In this document: positions 36,101 to 45,660 of the stretch, piece by piece
Layout of the letters: every line of letters starts with the position of its first letter
How positions within the stretch are numbered: the stretch's first letter is position 1
Origin: Pempheris klunzingeri
Taxonomy: Eukaryota; Chordata; Actinopteri; Acropomatiformes; Pempheridae
Length of the DNA stretch: 64,000 nt
NCBI RefSeq assembly: GCF_042242105.1
Contig: NC_092027.1
Location: forward strand, 9,265,221-9,329,220
Direction of reading: 5' to 3'
Notes under the pieces: model-generated
Databases searched by the model: none
Told to the model about the DNA's origin: nothing
Seen by the model: the letters and a program-made list of their open reading frames with translations, nothing else
Program-made: the position numbers and the translations under genes

Positions 36101-39100
36101 GGTAATTAAAGGGACAGTTTGCTAATTTTCAACCAGCTTTGTATCATTACAATTCGGGTAGTATATAAAAATGAACAATGTTAAATGTTCCTCTGTGTTG
36201 CCTGCAGCCAGAGCTCCAGCTAATTGTCGGCCAGATGACATTTACCATCTCTAAGGCTGTAATTTGACTTGATAACTGACTTAATATAACGGCAATCATT
36301 TTATTGTTAAGCCAGTTATTCAAATGAAAAACAGTCCTAGAATCAGTAAATGTCCGTCAGCTAACTGGGTCTGGTGGACTACGAGCTGGATAATGAGTGA
36401 GGGGGAATCTGCCTGCAGGCAACACAGAGGAAAGTTTAACGTTGTTAATTGTGTAAACGACCCACAGTGTAATGAAATAAAGCCAGATGAAAATCACAGA
36501 GTGTCCCTTTAAGAAACAATATAACATAGATTGTTCACTAGAAGCCATTTCTTAAGTTTAAGTTTAAGTTTATTTTAATTGTAAAATGATCCATTGCACA
36601 TCTTTCTCACACCTCTACTTCTAATAGCTGAATTGAAGGAGTCCTAATCAATAAATAAAAAATGGCCAATTTATTGTTATTTTAGTTTTCAGAATCATTA
36701 TTCATACCGTCACTTTCTTCCACATAACAGTAAACATCAAAGAGATCATCTGGCTCCATCGTCCCATAGTTTCTCACTCCTGGTTGGCCATCCATGTCTC
36801 CATAACAGCCTTCACGGGGCAGTTGGATTGGGTACCTGGAAGGAAGGAGACAATCAGCATTTCTCTCTTAAATTAAAACCTAAAACTTTGAAAGCTTGAT
36901 TTTAAATATAGATAGCAAAAGATAACAAACACGGTTGAATTTCAGGTTGAATTACAGCTTAAATTTAACGTTGGGTGATGGGATACCTGACAGATCGGTC
37001 TGCAAGCCAGCCTGCGTCACACTGCTCATAACCGTCATAATAAGCCGCCAGCAGCTGGTCAGCGGTGGCAATTTGTGCCCCGATGGCCTCACAAGCACTC
37101 TGGGCCTGATGGAAGGAAAACGCATAGCGGCCCAAAGCATCTCTGTAGTGGAACACAACACCTAAACACGCGAAGATGCACAGAATCACTCACACATAAG
37201 AACATATTCATGCCTTAAAACAACAGTATTCAACCAATAATATAAAACATAGACAAAAAAGAACAATTTAACCATGCTGAGATAGTAACATGCCAAGCTC
37301 TGCATATATATAATACCATAAAATCATGCATGACAAAACATTGTGTGTTTGTTTAGCTCCGTTATGTAAATGAAACAGCTCTTTATGATGCAAGAAAAAA
37401 ATTTACTGAAATCTGACATAAAGGTAAATCTAATCTGAAAATATCTGCAACCAAAACACAAGAAAATGTGACAGAAAATAAATGAATAATGTGGTGTTTA
37501 GGATTACAGTCAAAGTAAGCAATAAAACCATTGTTACTGCACTACATGTTGCATCTTATTTCACCTTTACATTCATGTAAATCTTTCAAAAACGTCAGTG
37601 GCGATCCACATCTTTCAGTTTGTTACCTTTGACCTTGAGCTGTACGAGGTCGCTGGCGTCCTCCAGGCCCTGCTGCACCTCACAGCGGTAGTGACCCGAG
37701 TCACTGGAACGCAAATCTCCCAGCCACAGTGACAGATCGTCAGGGGAGGATGTATAGTTGAGCCAGGCGGCACGGTCCCGGTACGCTTCGTTGACCTTCA
37801 CCCTTTGACCCCGCGCCACCAAGATCTGCGTCTCCACCCCACCGGACACCACGCTCCACTTGACACGAGGTGCAACCGGAGAGGAAGAGGAGGAGATGGG
37901 TGTGGAGGACAGAGACACCAAGCAGGGGATGGAGATGGAGCTGCCCAGCGGTGCGGAAATCGGACCTGAGTGGGGGATGTTCACCTGGAGCTGCTGACCA
38001 TCATCTGCAGAGAAAAAACATATGGGAGAATAAAGAACAAAGAGCGGCTCCGTTAATTTCCTGAATCGTCATCTTACTTTTAAATACACCTTTGTATTCA
38101 TTGCTTATAACTGACTGTGAGAGACTGCCGAAAGTAAGACACAATGGGAAAATGTTGACATACCAAACACAGATGGAGTTTGGGTGGGGAAGGCCAGAGT
38201 GAGACGGCAGACTGCAGTGAGAAGTGGAAGTATTTGGACATGTCTATGGAGATAAAGAGGAAACACAGTAAAAATTAAGATTAGATCAAATATGACATAG
38301 ATAAAGATTAGTAGAGCACCTAAAGTAGCTCTGGGAAACAAACGACACAAAAATAACACAGATTATGTTTCCTTACCAATTTCCAATTTCACACATGTTT
38401 AACCTTTAATAGGCAGAGTGATTTCTGATACTGGAAGTCATGTATTTTGCCGGTTCAGCAAGTCAGGAGACATGCCCCACTGATCTCACTAAACTAATTT
38501 ATCGTAATATTAAAGGTCACAACCTGCACATCTTTGTGTTACCTTCAGTAGAGCATCCACCTGCTGTGGTGTTATCTTTGCACCTACAGACAGACTCGAG
38601 GTTAGCCATTTATTATTTGCAATTGATATGGTTTGCTACTTTTATGTACATGTAACACTGTTTCAAGCTGAATTTTGCCACTACAAAAACATTAGATACA
38701 TGATGTGAGGAGAAAAAAACAAAAAAAGCTTTATGTGGGCTTTTGTATGCAATAAAAATGTAGAAAAGGTTTAAAACAAAAAAAGCACAGATAATCTAGG
38801 TGAAGAGTGACACGAAAAAATAAAGCAACAAGTTAAATCAACAGAGATTAAAGCCTCCAAAATCAATATGAAGTTAAATCATCACCTCTCCTAAACATTT
38901 TCAATAAAAACTAAACATTATCACCATAATAAAGATTTACTGCAGCGCTGTTGTTGGACACCAGTCCGACGAGATACTAAAAAACGTACCTCAAAGCTCA
39001 GACTACGAAGTATAAAAGAGCAACTGCTCTGGTTTTCAAAGGAGAGCTGGGAGCTCAGGCTCCTGACCACAAGCCATTCATCACCTCCGGGAGCTAATGA

Positions 39101-42100
39101 CATGGCGTCTCAGCCCAGCGGCATCCTGCCAGCTCTCCGTCACCAGTCTGGCCCTGTTATTAACCCAGCAGGCATGGCAGGACGCTCACAATGACCTCAC
39201 ACAACCTCCTGAGGCGGCCATGATGAAGCTGAAAATGTTCATTCATTATTAAAAAGCAGCGATGCAGCTCCAAATTACTTTTCAGGGTTGATTGAGTCAA
39301 AAGTGCCTTTAGAATTCAGAAAAGTGGCACAAGATTAATATTTATATAAAGGTGTTTCTTTTTTTCTCAGGTGGTTCAATCAGTTTCTGGTTCTTGCTTT
39401 GTAACACACTTTTTATTCATACTACATACAGTATTTAACTCTACCACTACCATTAATATAAAATGAAAATTCATTCATAAAATTTAATATTTTCAGATCA
39501 TCCCAACTTTAGACAGAGATCTTGACTTATTGCACCTGAAACAATGACAGTACCGTGTTTTACATGTAAGTTCCCTCAAAAATGATGACGAAAAGTGGGT
39601 ACATGAACTAATTCTTCATCCTCTTAATTTTCAAAGACAGATTTTAGTAAATAGAAAAATATTGGCAGCAATTTTCATAATAAATGAATCTTTTAAGTAC
39701 ATTTTAAACAAAAATTCACAGTTTCCAACTTTTCAAATGTGATTGTTTGCAGGTTTTCTTGAGTGTTTATGAATGTAGACTTAATATGTCTGATTTTTTG
39801 GCCTGGATGGAAAAAACAAGACATATGAAGACGTTAATTGTTTTGACATTGTGAGGGATAGTTTTTAATCCGTAGATAAATTGTCAATACAAATGCAACC
39901 ATATAAGCTGTGGTGGAAGACGGATTAAGCAGTGGTGGAAAGTAACTAGTACTAGTACTGTACTAAACTGTACTGTACTGTACTAAAGTACAAATATGAT
40001 TTACTTGTAGTTTACTTTAGTCTTTTATTTTCCAGTCACTTTCTACTTCTACTCCATTACATTTCAGGTGGAAATATTTCATGTTTTACTTCGCTACATT
40101 TATCTGACAACTTCAGTTAATTTACAAATTTAAATCTTAAACACACAAAACATACAAAGAGCTTCTAAAATGTGATGTTTTGTAATAAATTAAACTACCC
40201 AACAGTGTATACAAGTACATCTGAAACAATTTGTCAATTAATCAAGTAGTCGATTGACAGACAATTAACTGGCAACTATTTTTATGATCATTTAAGTCAT
40301 TTTTCATGTAAAACGTTTCATGGTTTCAGCATCTCACGTGAAGATTTGCTGCTTTTCCTTTGAATTACTTTAATAATTTAACTGTATGATGGTTTGGACT
40401 GTTGTTTTAACAAAACAAGCAATGAAAAGATGTCACTTATTGTGATGGCATTTCTTACAATTTCTCACAAACAATCCATCGATCATTGGAGAAATATAAT
40501 CAGCAGATTAATGAAAATAATCATTAATTGCAGTCTGATACAAAATACTTGAAAGTTAGCTCCACATCGAGCAACAACAGCAAAATCCAGCTTTTACATG
40601 ATAATGGAATGTAATAATCTAATGATATAACATATAAAAGTATAAAAGTCAAAGGGGACATTTGTCTGCACCAAGTACTTTTACTTTTAATACTATTATA
40701 TTATAATATAATATATATTAATAATAATATTAGTATTTCTAATTCTTCTAACTTCTTAATTCTAATCTGAAAAGTATTTTGTAGCTAAAGTATGGCTGTG
40801 AAATAAATACTCTGGAGTAGAATATTTCCTTCTGAAATGTAGTAGTAGACGTATAAAGCGGTATAGGATGATGCATTTTCAAGTACAGTACTTGAACACA
40901 TTTATTTAGTTACTGTTACCACTGCCCACTGGGAAAAGGGGTTTTTAGGAGAGTCTTTACAAAGAAGTCCAGGATTGTTTGACTGTTGCTGATGCCACAG
41001 ACACAACAAAACCTACAATGATCTCCTAAATCACTCTCTTGATGTACGAAGGGAGGAGAAATCCTGAGCTAAGCACAGAACAGGAACTGTGTATGTGTGT
41101 GTCTCATTCATTTTTGTCAAGATGAAGTTATAATAAACAAACATAAGATGGCAGCATGTGTCTCTCATACGCCATTCAGTCGTCTAAACAGACAGACATA
41201 GTATAGTACAAGTGCTCGAGGAGCTAAAGAATCGAATAAATAAATGTTACCAAGGTCAGAGCCACAGAAGTTTAACAAGCATTGATAAAGTTGACTTTAT
41301 TTGGTGTGAGTCGGCACAAACATGGCTCACTAACTTGTGTCAAATTAAATGGCCTTCTTTGATGGCTGAATAATTGTTGTCTGTTTCCTCGCCAGCTGGG
41401 TGGACTCCACAGTGCTGGTATCACTATTAGTATTCTTGACAAGAAAACGTCTCACAGAAAGCGAGCAGTGGGCCAGGAGGACAGCTGCACACTGTGCTTT
41501 CACTTCATGCCGACTCCCTATACAAAAGGCCTCAGGGGAAAATTAAAGGACAGGGCACTGGCACACTTGCTTGCTTTTTCTCTTTCCTTTCTCTCGCTCC
41601 TTTCAAGGATGGAAAAGGAAGTTTTGAACCACTAAGAATCATTCTGTGGCAGGCTTTGTGCAGAGGGAACAGCCGCATTAAGACACTGTACACTGTGTCA
41701 AATGGTATAAATGACGCGAGAGCGTGCTTATGTATGACTTTGTGCATTCAGATTGATGACAGAGGAGAAAATCCTGGTTGCTGCTGATTCTTTTGGGGCG
41801 TTTTTAGATCAAGTCATTGGCCTCGTTGTCATCAAGAACCCTGCAGCTCTGCTCATTTTAATGAGAAGACAAGTCAAGCTAAAATCAATGCCACCCACTA
41901 CATTTACAGGTCTAGAAACTGCAGCCAAAGCATTATCCACACGCAGAACTAATCCAGTCTCCTCCTCCTGCAGAAGTACAGTAAGCAGTAGCAGGGGAAC
42001 ATGTTCGTCATCGGTGGACAAGAAACGTTAAGGAACATTAAATCAGACGCTGAGACCCCTGTCAGTGCTGCAGGGACAACAAAAGCTTCTTCACTACATC

Positions 42101-45100
42101 TTGTGGGTGGCCTCTGCAGCACTCTGCATCGAGGTCAATTCAGGCAACCCTCCACCAACAAGCAGGAAAATAACTCCTGATCCCAGTTTAGTCAGGTCAG
42201 GCAAGCAGAGACACTAGTTTGACTGAAGTGAGATCTAAGCAGTGCTGAGATGGAGCTGCCTTTGGCAGTAATGAGTAAAGTAGAGATCCACTGTACATCT
42301 GAAAATGCACACAGATATCCCAGGTTTCTATCCACCACGTGAGTGTTGCTGCTTTATTCCACTCCCGTCATCTCAAATGACCCATTCATCCAATACTTTG
42401 TTGATATTTTCTTATCTAAGATCAAAGCTTTTCAAAAGTGCATAAAGGTGTTTCCATGTGTCAAGCAACTCAAACTGGTGCCTCAACAAACAGATTTAAG
42501 ACTCGGTCTGGGGTGATGATGTCTACCGCACACAGTTATAGAAAGCTCTTAATAGATAATAACGTTTAAGGCATACATCTTCATCTGAGTAAGCAGAGGA
42601 AGTGACAGTTTAGTTTACACTGCCACATAAAGGTTGTCTCTCAAAGGGTGGACAGGATTTAAAGTGGTTCACAACAGCCGTTCATAAATTCAAACTCAGA
42701 CAAGTAGGAGTGTTTACTAAGTAAAGATTTACACACAACTTCATTAAAACAAGCTGCACCACTCAAACTAACAGAAACCACTTACTGTAACTAAATATGT
42801 ACACCCAGTGACTGACAGGTGTGACGGGCTTGCAGCTAACTGAACTAACTGACAAAGCTAATGTTAGTTTGCTAAAATATATTAGCATTGTAGAATGTAA
42901 GACATGGCACTTGAAATTGAATTAATAAATGTAACATTAGGCAATTCCCACTCATTCTGAATTAAAATGGTAACTCTGAAACACACATTTCTACATGTAT
43001 GCACATATAAATGAAGTTAATTTCATATATTTATGAATTTCATAATTGTTATATTTCAAAGTTATGCTACAGCTCACACTGATATACAGAACCTGTTCAC
43101 TTGCTTGCTTTTGATTGAACTACAGATTTACATGAGTCAGTCAATAACACTTTTGGTAATTTGTTACAAAGAACTTAGGAGTCACTTAACACACAAACCT
43201 GGTGATTGTTTTATTAATGGCTGGTTAAAACGAGTCCTGAGTATTTTTCATAGATTACTTTACTAATGCAACATCTAAAATGTGGGGTTGGCTAGTGGCT
43301 AATATCAGTGTAAAACATTTTTGTAATACATATTTCTTTGATAAGTATTGGTCTTCATTATCTTGTATTATCCCAAACAATCAAATTCCTCATGAACAAC
43401 CTGAGGTCATGGATTCTTCTTAATCAAGTTAAGAGTGTATAAAGTGAACAGACAGACTCCTACAGAAATGAAACACCAAAGACCAAATCCCACAAAATCC
43501 TTCTATGCTGATGACACCGCCCTGTTAACCAGACTTTAAATCCCTGGAACAGATGATCACCAAAGGCTTCTTAAGGTTTGACTCATACTGCAAATTCTGG
43601 CACTAAACATCAGAAAAATTTTAGACAGAACTTCATCTCACATCACCTTCACGTATCCACGACTAACCCACAGAATCCCCCCCACTGCCCAAACTACAGG
43701 ACTCAGATATCTCCGATAAATGCACTGTCTGTCTCAACCAGACAATTCACCACCTAATGTTCCTGTGGAAAGGTCAAATGACACATCAACCAAACACTTG
43801 ATCTCAGAACTGACTCAACAAGTCACTGGACCGACCACAGTCTGTGTCTGACCAAGAAAACTCACTCCTCAAACAACAGAACAAGAGGGAGCTGCCCGTC
43901 TTTGGAGTCACCAAAGAAATATAAAGATGCAAGTTTTTTTTATAACATGTATCATCAAAGTCATCATTTTCCTTCACAAACAGGGGGACATATGTTGCAA
44001 CACTTATTTTAACTACCTCACATTGTTGATTACAGTATGCACTGTGGAAACTGCCTGTAGTGATCATGGTTACAGGCTGTTGATCAACCGCCGGCATGGA
44101 TCAAAAAGCTTGGGACAGAATCAATCCTGTACACGTTATTTTTAAGGACACAAACAACTTATTCTATTGTACTTTACACTCCATATCCACAGTGTGCTGC
44201 ATGCTTGTGGAATGAAAATAGAGAGAAAATAATCATCTATCGTCTTTTGGTACACAACAGAACACAAAATTTGGCTTCAACTACTCAGATTTGTAACTGA
44301 TATCATTTTGCAGTTGCAGTTTTTATTTTTCACATCCTCCCATTTTCATTATGTTGCGCTACTTGATATTTACCACCCAGATAGTCTGTTTGAGTTGCCA
44401 TTTTCCTTTATACCGAAAATTATGATGTGGGCATCAACGAAGAAGTCTAGAAGCTGAATCTGTGCACAAATTCAAGACAGACAGTTCTACATTTTGCAAC
44501 AGATTTTATAAATGTTTGGTCAGATATTACCAAAGAACCATATCAGTGCTTTGAGTTTTATTTGCTCCACTGGCTAATATCAGAATAGAGAGCCACTGGA
44601 CCATCAAATACAAGAGAGGAATCCTTAAAAGTCATCTTTCAGTTCTCTCTCTCTCCTTACATCTCTCTATCTGTCCATTAATGAAGTTCACCTGAGCCCT
44701 GAGGTGGAGAAAATGAACAGAGGAGGCAAAGTGTGCACTTAAGACAACAAAAAACAGCTTTATTGTATCTCCTGCAAGGCACAGGAGCAACATCTCGCAG
44801 CTTAAATTCAGCAGAATTCAACAAAAAATGCCATTTAAATAAAATAGAAGTTTGGCAGCTGGCTAAGGAATGTTCTCTAGTCTTTCTGATGTAGCTGTCA
44901 CCTGTTATTTATTCAGTCTGATGGAAACCTTTATGCTCACCTGTGTGAAAGGTCATCACAAGGATTCAGAATAATTAAACAATTGTGGAGAGTGACGATG
45001 ACAAGGAGAGGCTTTAAGAAACACATCAACCAGCTATGCTCTCCTAAAACACAGTGGGGGGTCCATGCTGTGCAAGACAACCAAAAAAAAAAAAGAAAAA

Positions 45101-45375
45101 GCACAAAGCCCATTATAAAAAGTTATACTTAACTAAGTGCGTCAGTTCCTCAAAGGGACATTTTCTGGGGAGAAAATGATCTACTGGTCACAATTTCAGG
45201 ACCTCCGCTGAGGACAGCAGCAACTCTAGAGGGTATTTTACTTAAATGGCACCATAATTTAACAATTTGACAATTATAAATTCAAACGAACTTGGAGACG
45301 ACAAAACCGCATCAACTGCGCATTAACACAATCCAAACAGGAAAAAAAAACCTACCGGATGCTTCTCAGCAGCAT
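27562..45375 (-). CDS. bcan: Brevican core protein (lectican proteoglycan), 14 coding exons
   Basis: Brevican is a chondroitin sulfate proteoglycan of brain extracellular matrix. It binds hyaluronan through its Link modules and tenascin-R or fibulins through its lectin domain. The joined exons give about 1368 residues, longer than the human protein (911). The order is signal peptide 1-24, Ig V domain 34-159, Link 160-260 and 261-358, acidic mucin-like region 359-1102, EGF 1103-1138, C-type lectin 1139-1267, Sushi 1268-1328 and tail. All junctions agree in phase. Neurocan and aggrecan share this plan. Two Link modules without a G2 domain, the neighbours mrpl24 and hdgf, and a GPI-type alternative end favour brevican. 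Oddities are a tiny first coding exon, a coding tandem repeat and transposons in several introns. Confidence 0.95.
27964..28146 (-). CDS. bcan: bcan exon 13: Sushi (CCP) domain
   Basis: It contains the CCP cysteines in [26 protein letters not shown] and PQILC. Acceptor CTTCCACAG, donor CCTG|GTAAGA. Confidence 0.96.
28262..28406 (-). CDS. bcan: bcan exon 12: C-type lectin, part 3
   Basis: It encodes [40 protein letters not shown] and KKGT, the most conserved part of the lectican lectin fold. Donor ACCT|GTGAGT. Confidence 0.97.
28690..28975 (+). mobile_element. MITE copy in bcan intron 11
   Basis: GTCTGACATTTTAGGAAATA, then GTTAGCTTAGCTTAGCATAA and GGGGGAAACAGTTAGC are the left half of a short inverted-repeat element common in percomorph introns. 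The right end is missing or decayed. It lies between two lectin exons. Confidence 0.6.
29100..29182 (-). CDS. bcan: bcan exon 11: C-type lectin, part 2
   Basis: It encodes [20 protein letters not shown] and WSDGNPL. Acceptor GTCCTCACCAG, donor CTG|GTGAGG, phase 0 at the 3' side. Confidence 0.96.
29277..29435 (-). CDS. bcan: bcan exon 10: C-type lectin, part 1
   Basis: It encodes [20 protein letters not shown] and [20 protein letters not shown]. Donor AACA|GTACGA is weaker than the others, but phase and homology fix it. Confidence 0.94.
29547..29654 (-). CDS. bcan: bcan exon 9: EGF-like domain
   Basis: 36 codons with six cysteines: [25 protein letters not shown]. Acceptor GTGTTTCAG, donor ACTG|GTGAGC. 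Lecticans carry this exon before the lectin domain. Confidence 0.96.
29655..32539 (-). other. bcan: bcan intron 8 and likely 3' UTR of the GPI form
   Basis: 2.9 kb with no coding exon recognised. It contains the (TATC)n array. The part next to exon 8 would be the 3' UTR of the GPI-anchored transcript. No unambiguous AATAAA was found on the - strand close to that stop. Confidence 0.5.
30041..30126. repeat. (TATC)n tetranucleotide microsatellite
   Basis: About 21 uninterrupted units within bcan intron 8. Pure arrays of this length are usually polymorphic. Confidence 0.98.
32540..32608 (-). CDS. bcan: bcan alternative 3' end: GPI-anchor signal by intron retention
   Basis: If the donor at 32,607 is not used, translation continues for 22 residues and stops. 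The end is hydrophobic ([17 protein letters not shown]), preceded by small residues (GKASGN), as in a GPI-attachment signal. Mammalian brevican is known to make a GPI-anchored isoform lacking EGF, lectin and Sushi domains. The predicted short form is about 1124 residues. Its poly(A) site in the following intron was not located. Confidence 0.7.
   Translation of the reverse strand, partial: GNVKATLISLTVLLLLLDAMMH
32608..34029 (-). CDS. bcan: bcan exon 8: mucin-like region with 10-residue repeats
   Basis: 474 codons. Acceptor CTTTTCTAG at 34,030. It carries the APTPDEE-type tandem repeat (33,006-33,365), a Thr/Ser/Pro-rich stretch with runs of Thr (near 32,800-32,850) and EEASGHEPG, another possible glycosaminoglycan site. 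It ends at the donor TTCAG|GTAATG, phase 1, matching the EGF exon. Confidence 0.93.
33006..33365 (-). repeat. bcan: Coding 30-bp tandem repeat in bcan
   Basis: Twelve units of exactly 30 bp encode variants of [10 protein letters not shown]. The first five units are almost identical; later ones drift ([20 protein letters not shown]). More degenerate units upstream ([20 protein letters not shown]) suggest an older, longer array. The period is a multiple of three, so length changes keep the frame. Confidence 0.95.
34074..34550 (+). mobile_element. MITE filling most of bcan intron 7
   Basis: The left end TTAAAGGAATACTTTGAGGG is mirrored by the right end CAAGAATGAGAATAAAATCC, CAAAATGTC. The inner blocks GTTAGCTTAGCTTAGCACAA and AGCTGTTTCCCCCTA are inverted copies. 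The element takes up about 477 of the 580 bp of the intron. It is the same family as the copy at 28,690. Confidence 0.75.
34610..35419 (-). CDS. bcan: bcan exon 7: acidic Ser/Thr-rich region
   Basis: 270 codons rich in Glu, Thr and Ser, with many Asn-X-Ser/Thr sequons. Near its end is [11 protein letters not shown] Ser-Gly flanked by acidic residues is the chondroitin sulfate attachment pattern. Donor CACAAG|GTATGTC at 34,609. Without splicing, the frame would run into the adjacent transposon and stop. Confidence 0.92.
35641..35934 (-). CDS. bcan: bcan exon 6: Link module 2
   Basis: It begins [10 protein letters not shown] and contains [35 protein letters not shown] and DVYCFK. Acceptor TTTGTAG, donor CAAAG|GTGAGT. 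Confidence 0.96.
36106..36512 (+). mobile_element. Foldback MITE in bcan intron 5
   Basis: The outer ends TTAAAGGGACA and TGTCCCTTTAA start imperfect inverted repeats of about 45 bp. Inside, TCCTCTGTGTTGCCTGCAG (36,189-36,207) has an exact 19-bp inverse at 36,413-36,431. The 407-bp unit lacks coding capacity. Confidence 0.75.
36708..36835 (-). CDS. bcan: bcan exon 5: Link module 1, second half
   Basis: It encodes [20 protein letters not shown] through [10 protein letters not shown] and closes the Link disulfides. It is not part of any long open frame in isolation and was found by splice phase and homology. Confidence 0.95.
36987..37161 (-). CDS. bcan: bcan exon 4: Link module 1, first half
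   Basis: It encodes [17 protein letters not shown], then [14 protein letters not shown] and [12 protein letters not shown], the typical hyaluronan-binding Link sequence. Donor GTCAG|GTATCC. Confidence 0.96.
37627..38004 (-). CDS. bcan: bcan exon 3: Ig V domain
   Basis: It contains the first Ig cysteine (SIPCLV), the core tryptophan (VKWSV) and the DSGHYRCEV motif with the second cysteine. Acceptor CTCTGCAG, donor AAAG|GTAACA, phase 1-1. Confidence 0.95.
38164..38243 (-). CDS. bcan: bcan exon 2: signal peptide core
   Basis: It encodes [20 protein letters not shown] and a few more residues. Acceptor TCTTTATCTCCATAG, donor TTTG|GTATGT. There is no ATG in this frame, so the start must come from an upstream exon. 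Confidence 0.85.
39930..40925 (+). mobile_element. Near-complete copy of the percomorph repeat
   Basis: It starts CAGTGGTGGAAAGTAACTAG and ends TTACTGTTACCACTG, so the termini are inverted. About 996 bp with no reading frame. The internal blocks CTACTCCATTACATTTCAG and TTTATCTGACAACTTCAG recur in the other copies. Confidence 0.75.
43440..43870 (+). pseudogene. LINE reverse-transcriptase relic
   Basis: The frame at 43,501-43,530 reads [10 protein letters not shown], the catalytic box of LINE-type reverse transcriptases. A stop follows at once. A +1 frame continues with [19 protein letters not shown], typical of the region after that box. It is a dead fragment with frameshifts inside bcan intron 1. 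Confidence 0.5.
45356..45375 (-). CDS. bcan: bcan coding exon 1 (start codon, six and two-thirds codons)
   Basis: ATG at 45,375 opens MLLRSI plus CG, followed by the donor CCG|GTAGGT. Joined to the exon at 38,243 it reads [20 protein letters not shown] and continues as a good signal peptide in correct phase. The exon lies at the edge of a GC-richer patch (45,360-45,660), probably the 5' UTR and promoter. No other ATG in the intron has both a strong donor and the right phase. Confidence 0.75.
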
Positions 45376-45660
45376 TTCAGCTGATGCAGGATGGATTGAC
45401 TTCTTGGCTGTAAAAAGTAGTTCCCGTCAGCTCCTCTCAGGCTTGCTGCAGTGCGTCTGTCCTGTTGGGGGGAGGAAAGCGGCTCTGGATGCTTTGCGCA
45501 GGTATGTGGGAGCTGGGCTTGCTGTCCGACCGACTCCGAGTCTCGGAGAGAAAGGAGGCAGCTGAGAGAAAGTGAAGCCAGATATGAAATCCTGAACTGC
45601 CCACTTTTTCACCCAACAATCGGGATGGAGATGGCGCATGCCTGTCAAGGGGGACTGGGA
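45376..45660 (-). promoter_or_regulatory. bcan: Probable bcan 5' UTR and promoter
   Basis: A GC-richer patch with several CpGs directly upstream of the brevican ATG, in an AT-rich neighbourhood. No clear TATA box. The transcription start cannot be placed. Confidence 0.45.

Larger units (their letters stand above)
38244..45355 (-). other. bcan: bcan intron 1 (7.1 kb)
   Basis: No further exon is convincing. It holds a full-length percomorph repeat (39,930-40,925), a reverse-transcriptase relic near 43,500 and otherwise AT-rich unique sequence. A donor-like site near 38,990 (TTTGAG|GTACGT) could belong to an alternative non-coding first exon. Confidence 0.55.

Noticed and set aside
38584..38609. 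Nearer candidate start exon for brevican (MANLESVC then a donor)
   Set aside because: Phase would fit, and a second candidate (ATGTGCAG|GTTG near 38,533) would too, but both have weaker context than the start at 45,375, which has a strong donor, a GC-rich flank and a better signal peptide.
38990..39103. Short - strand frame ending at a good donor (TTTGAG|GTACGT)
   Set aside because: Joining it to the signal-peptide exon puts the rest out of frame, and the in-phase reading contains a stop. It could only be non-coding.
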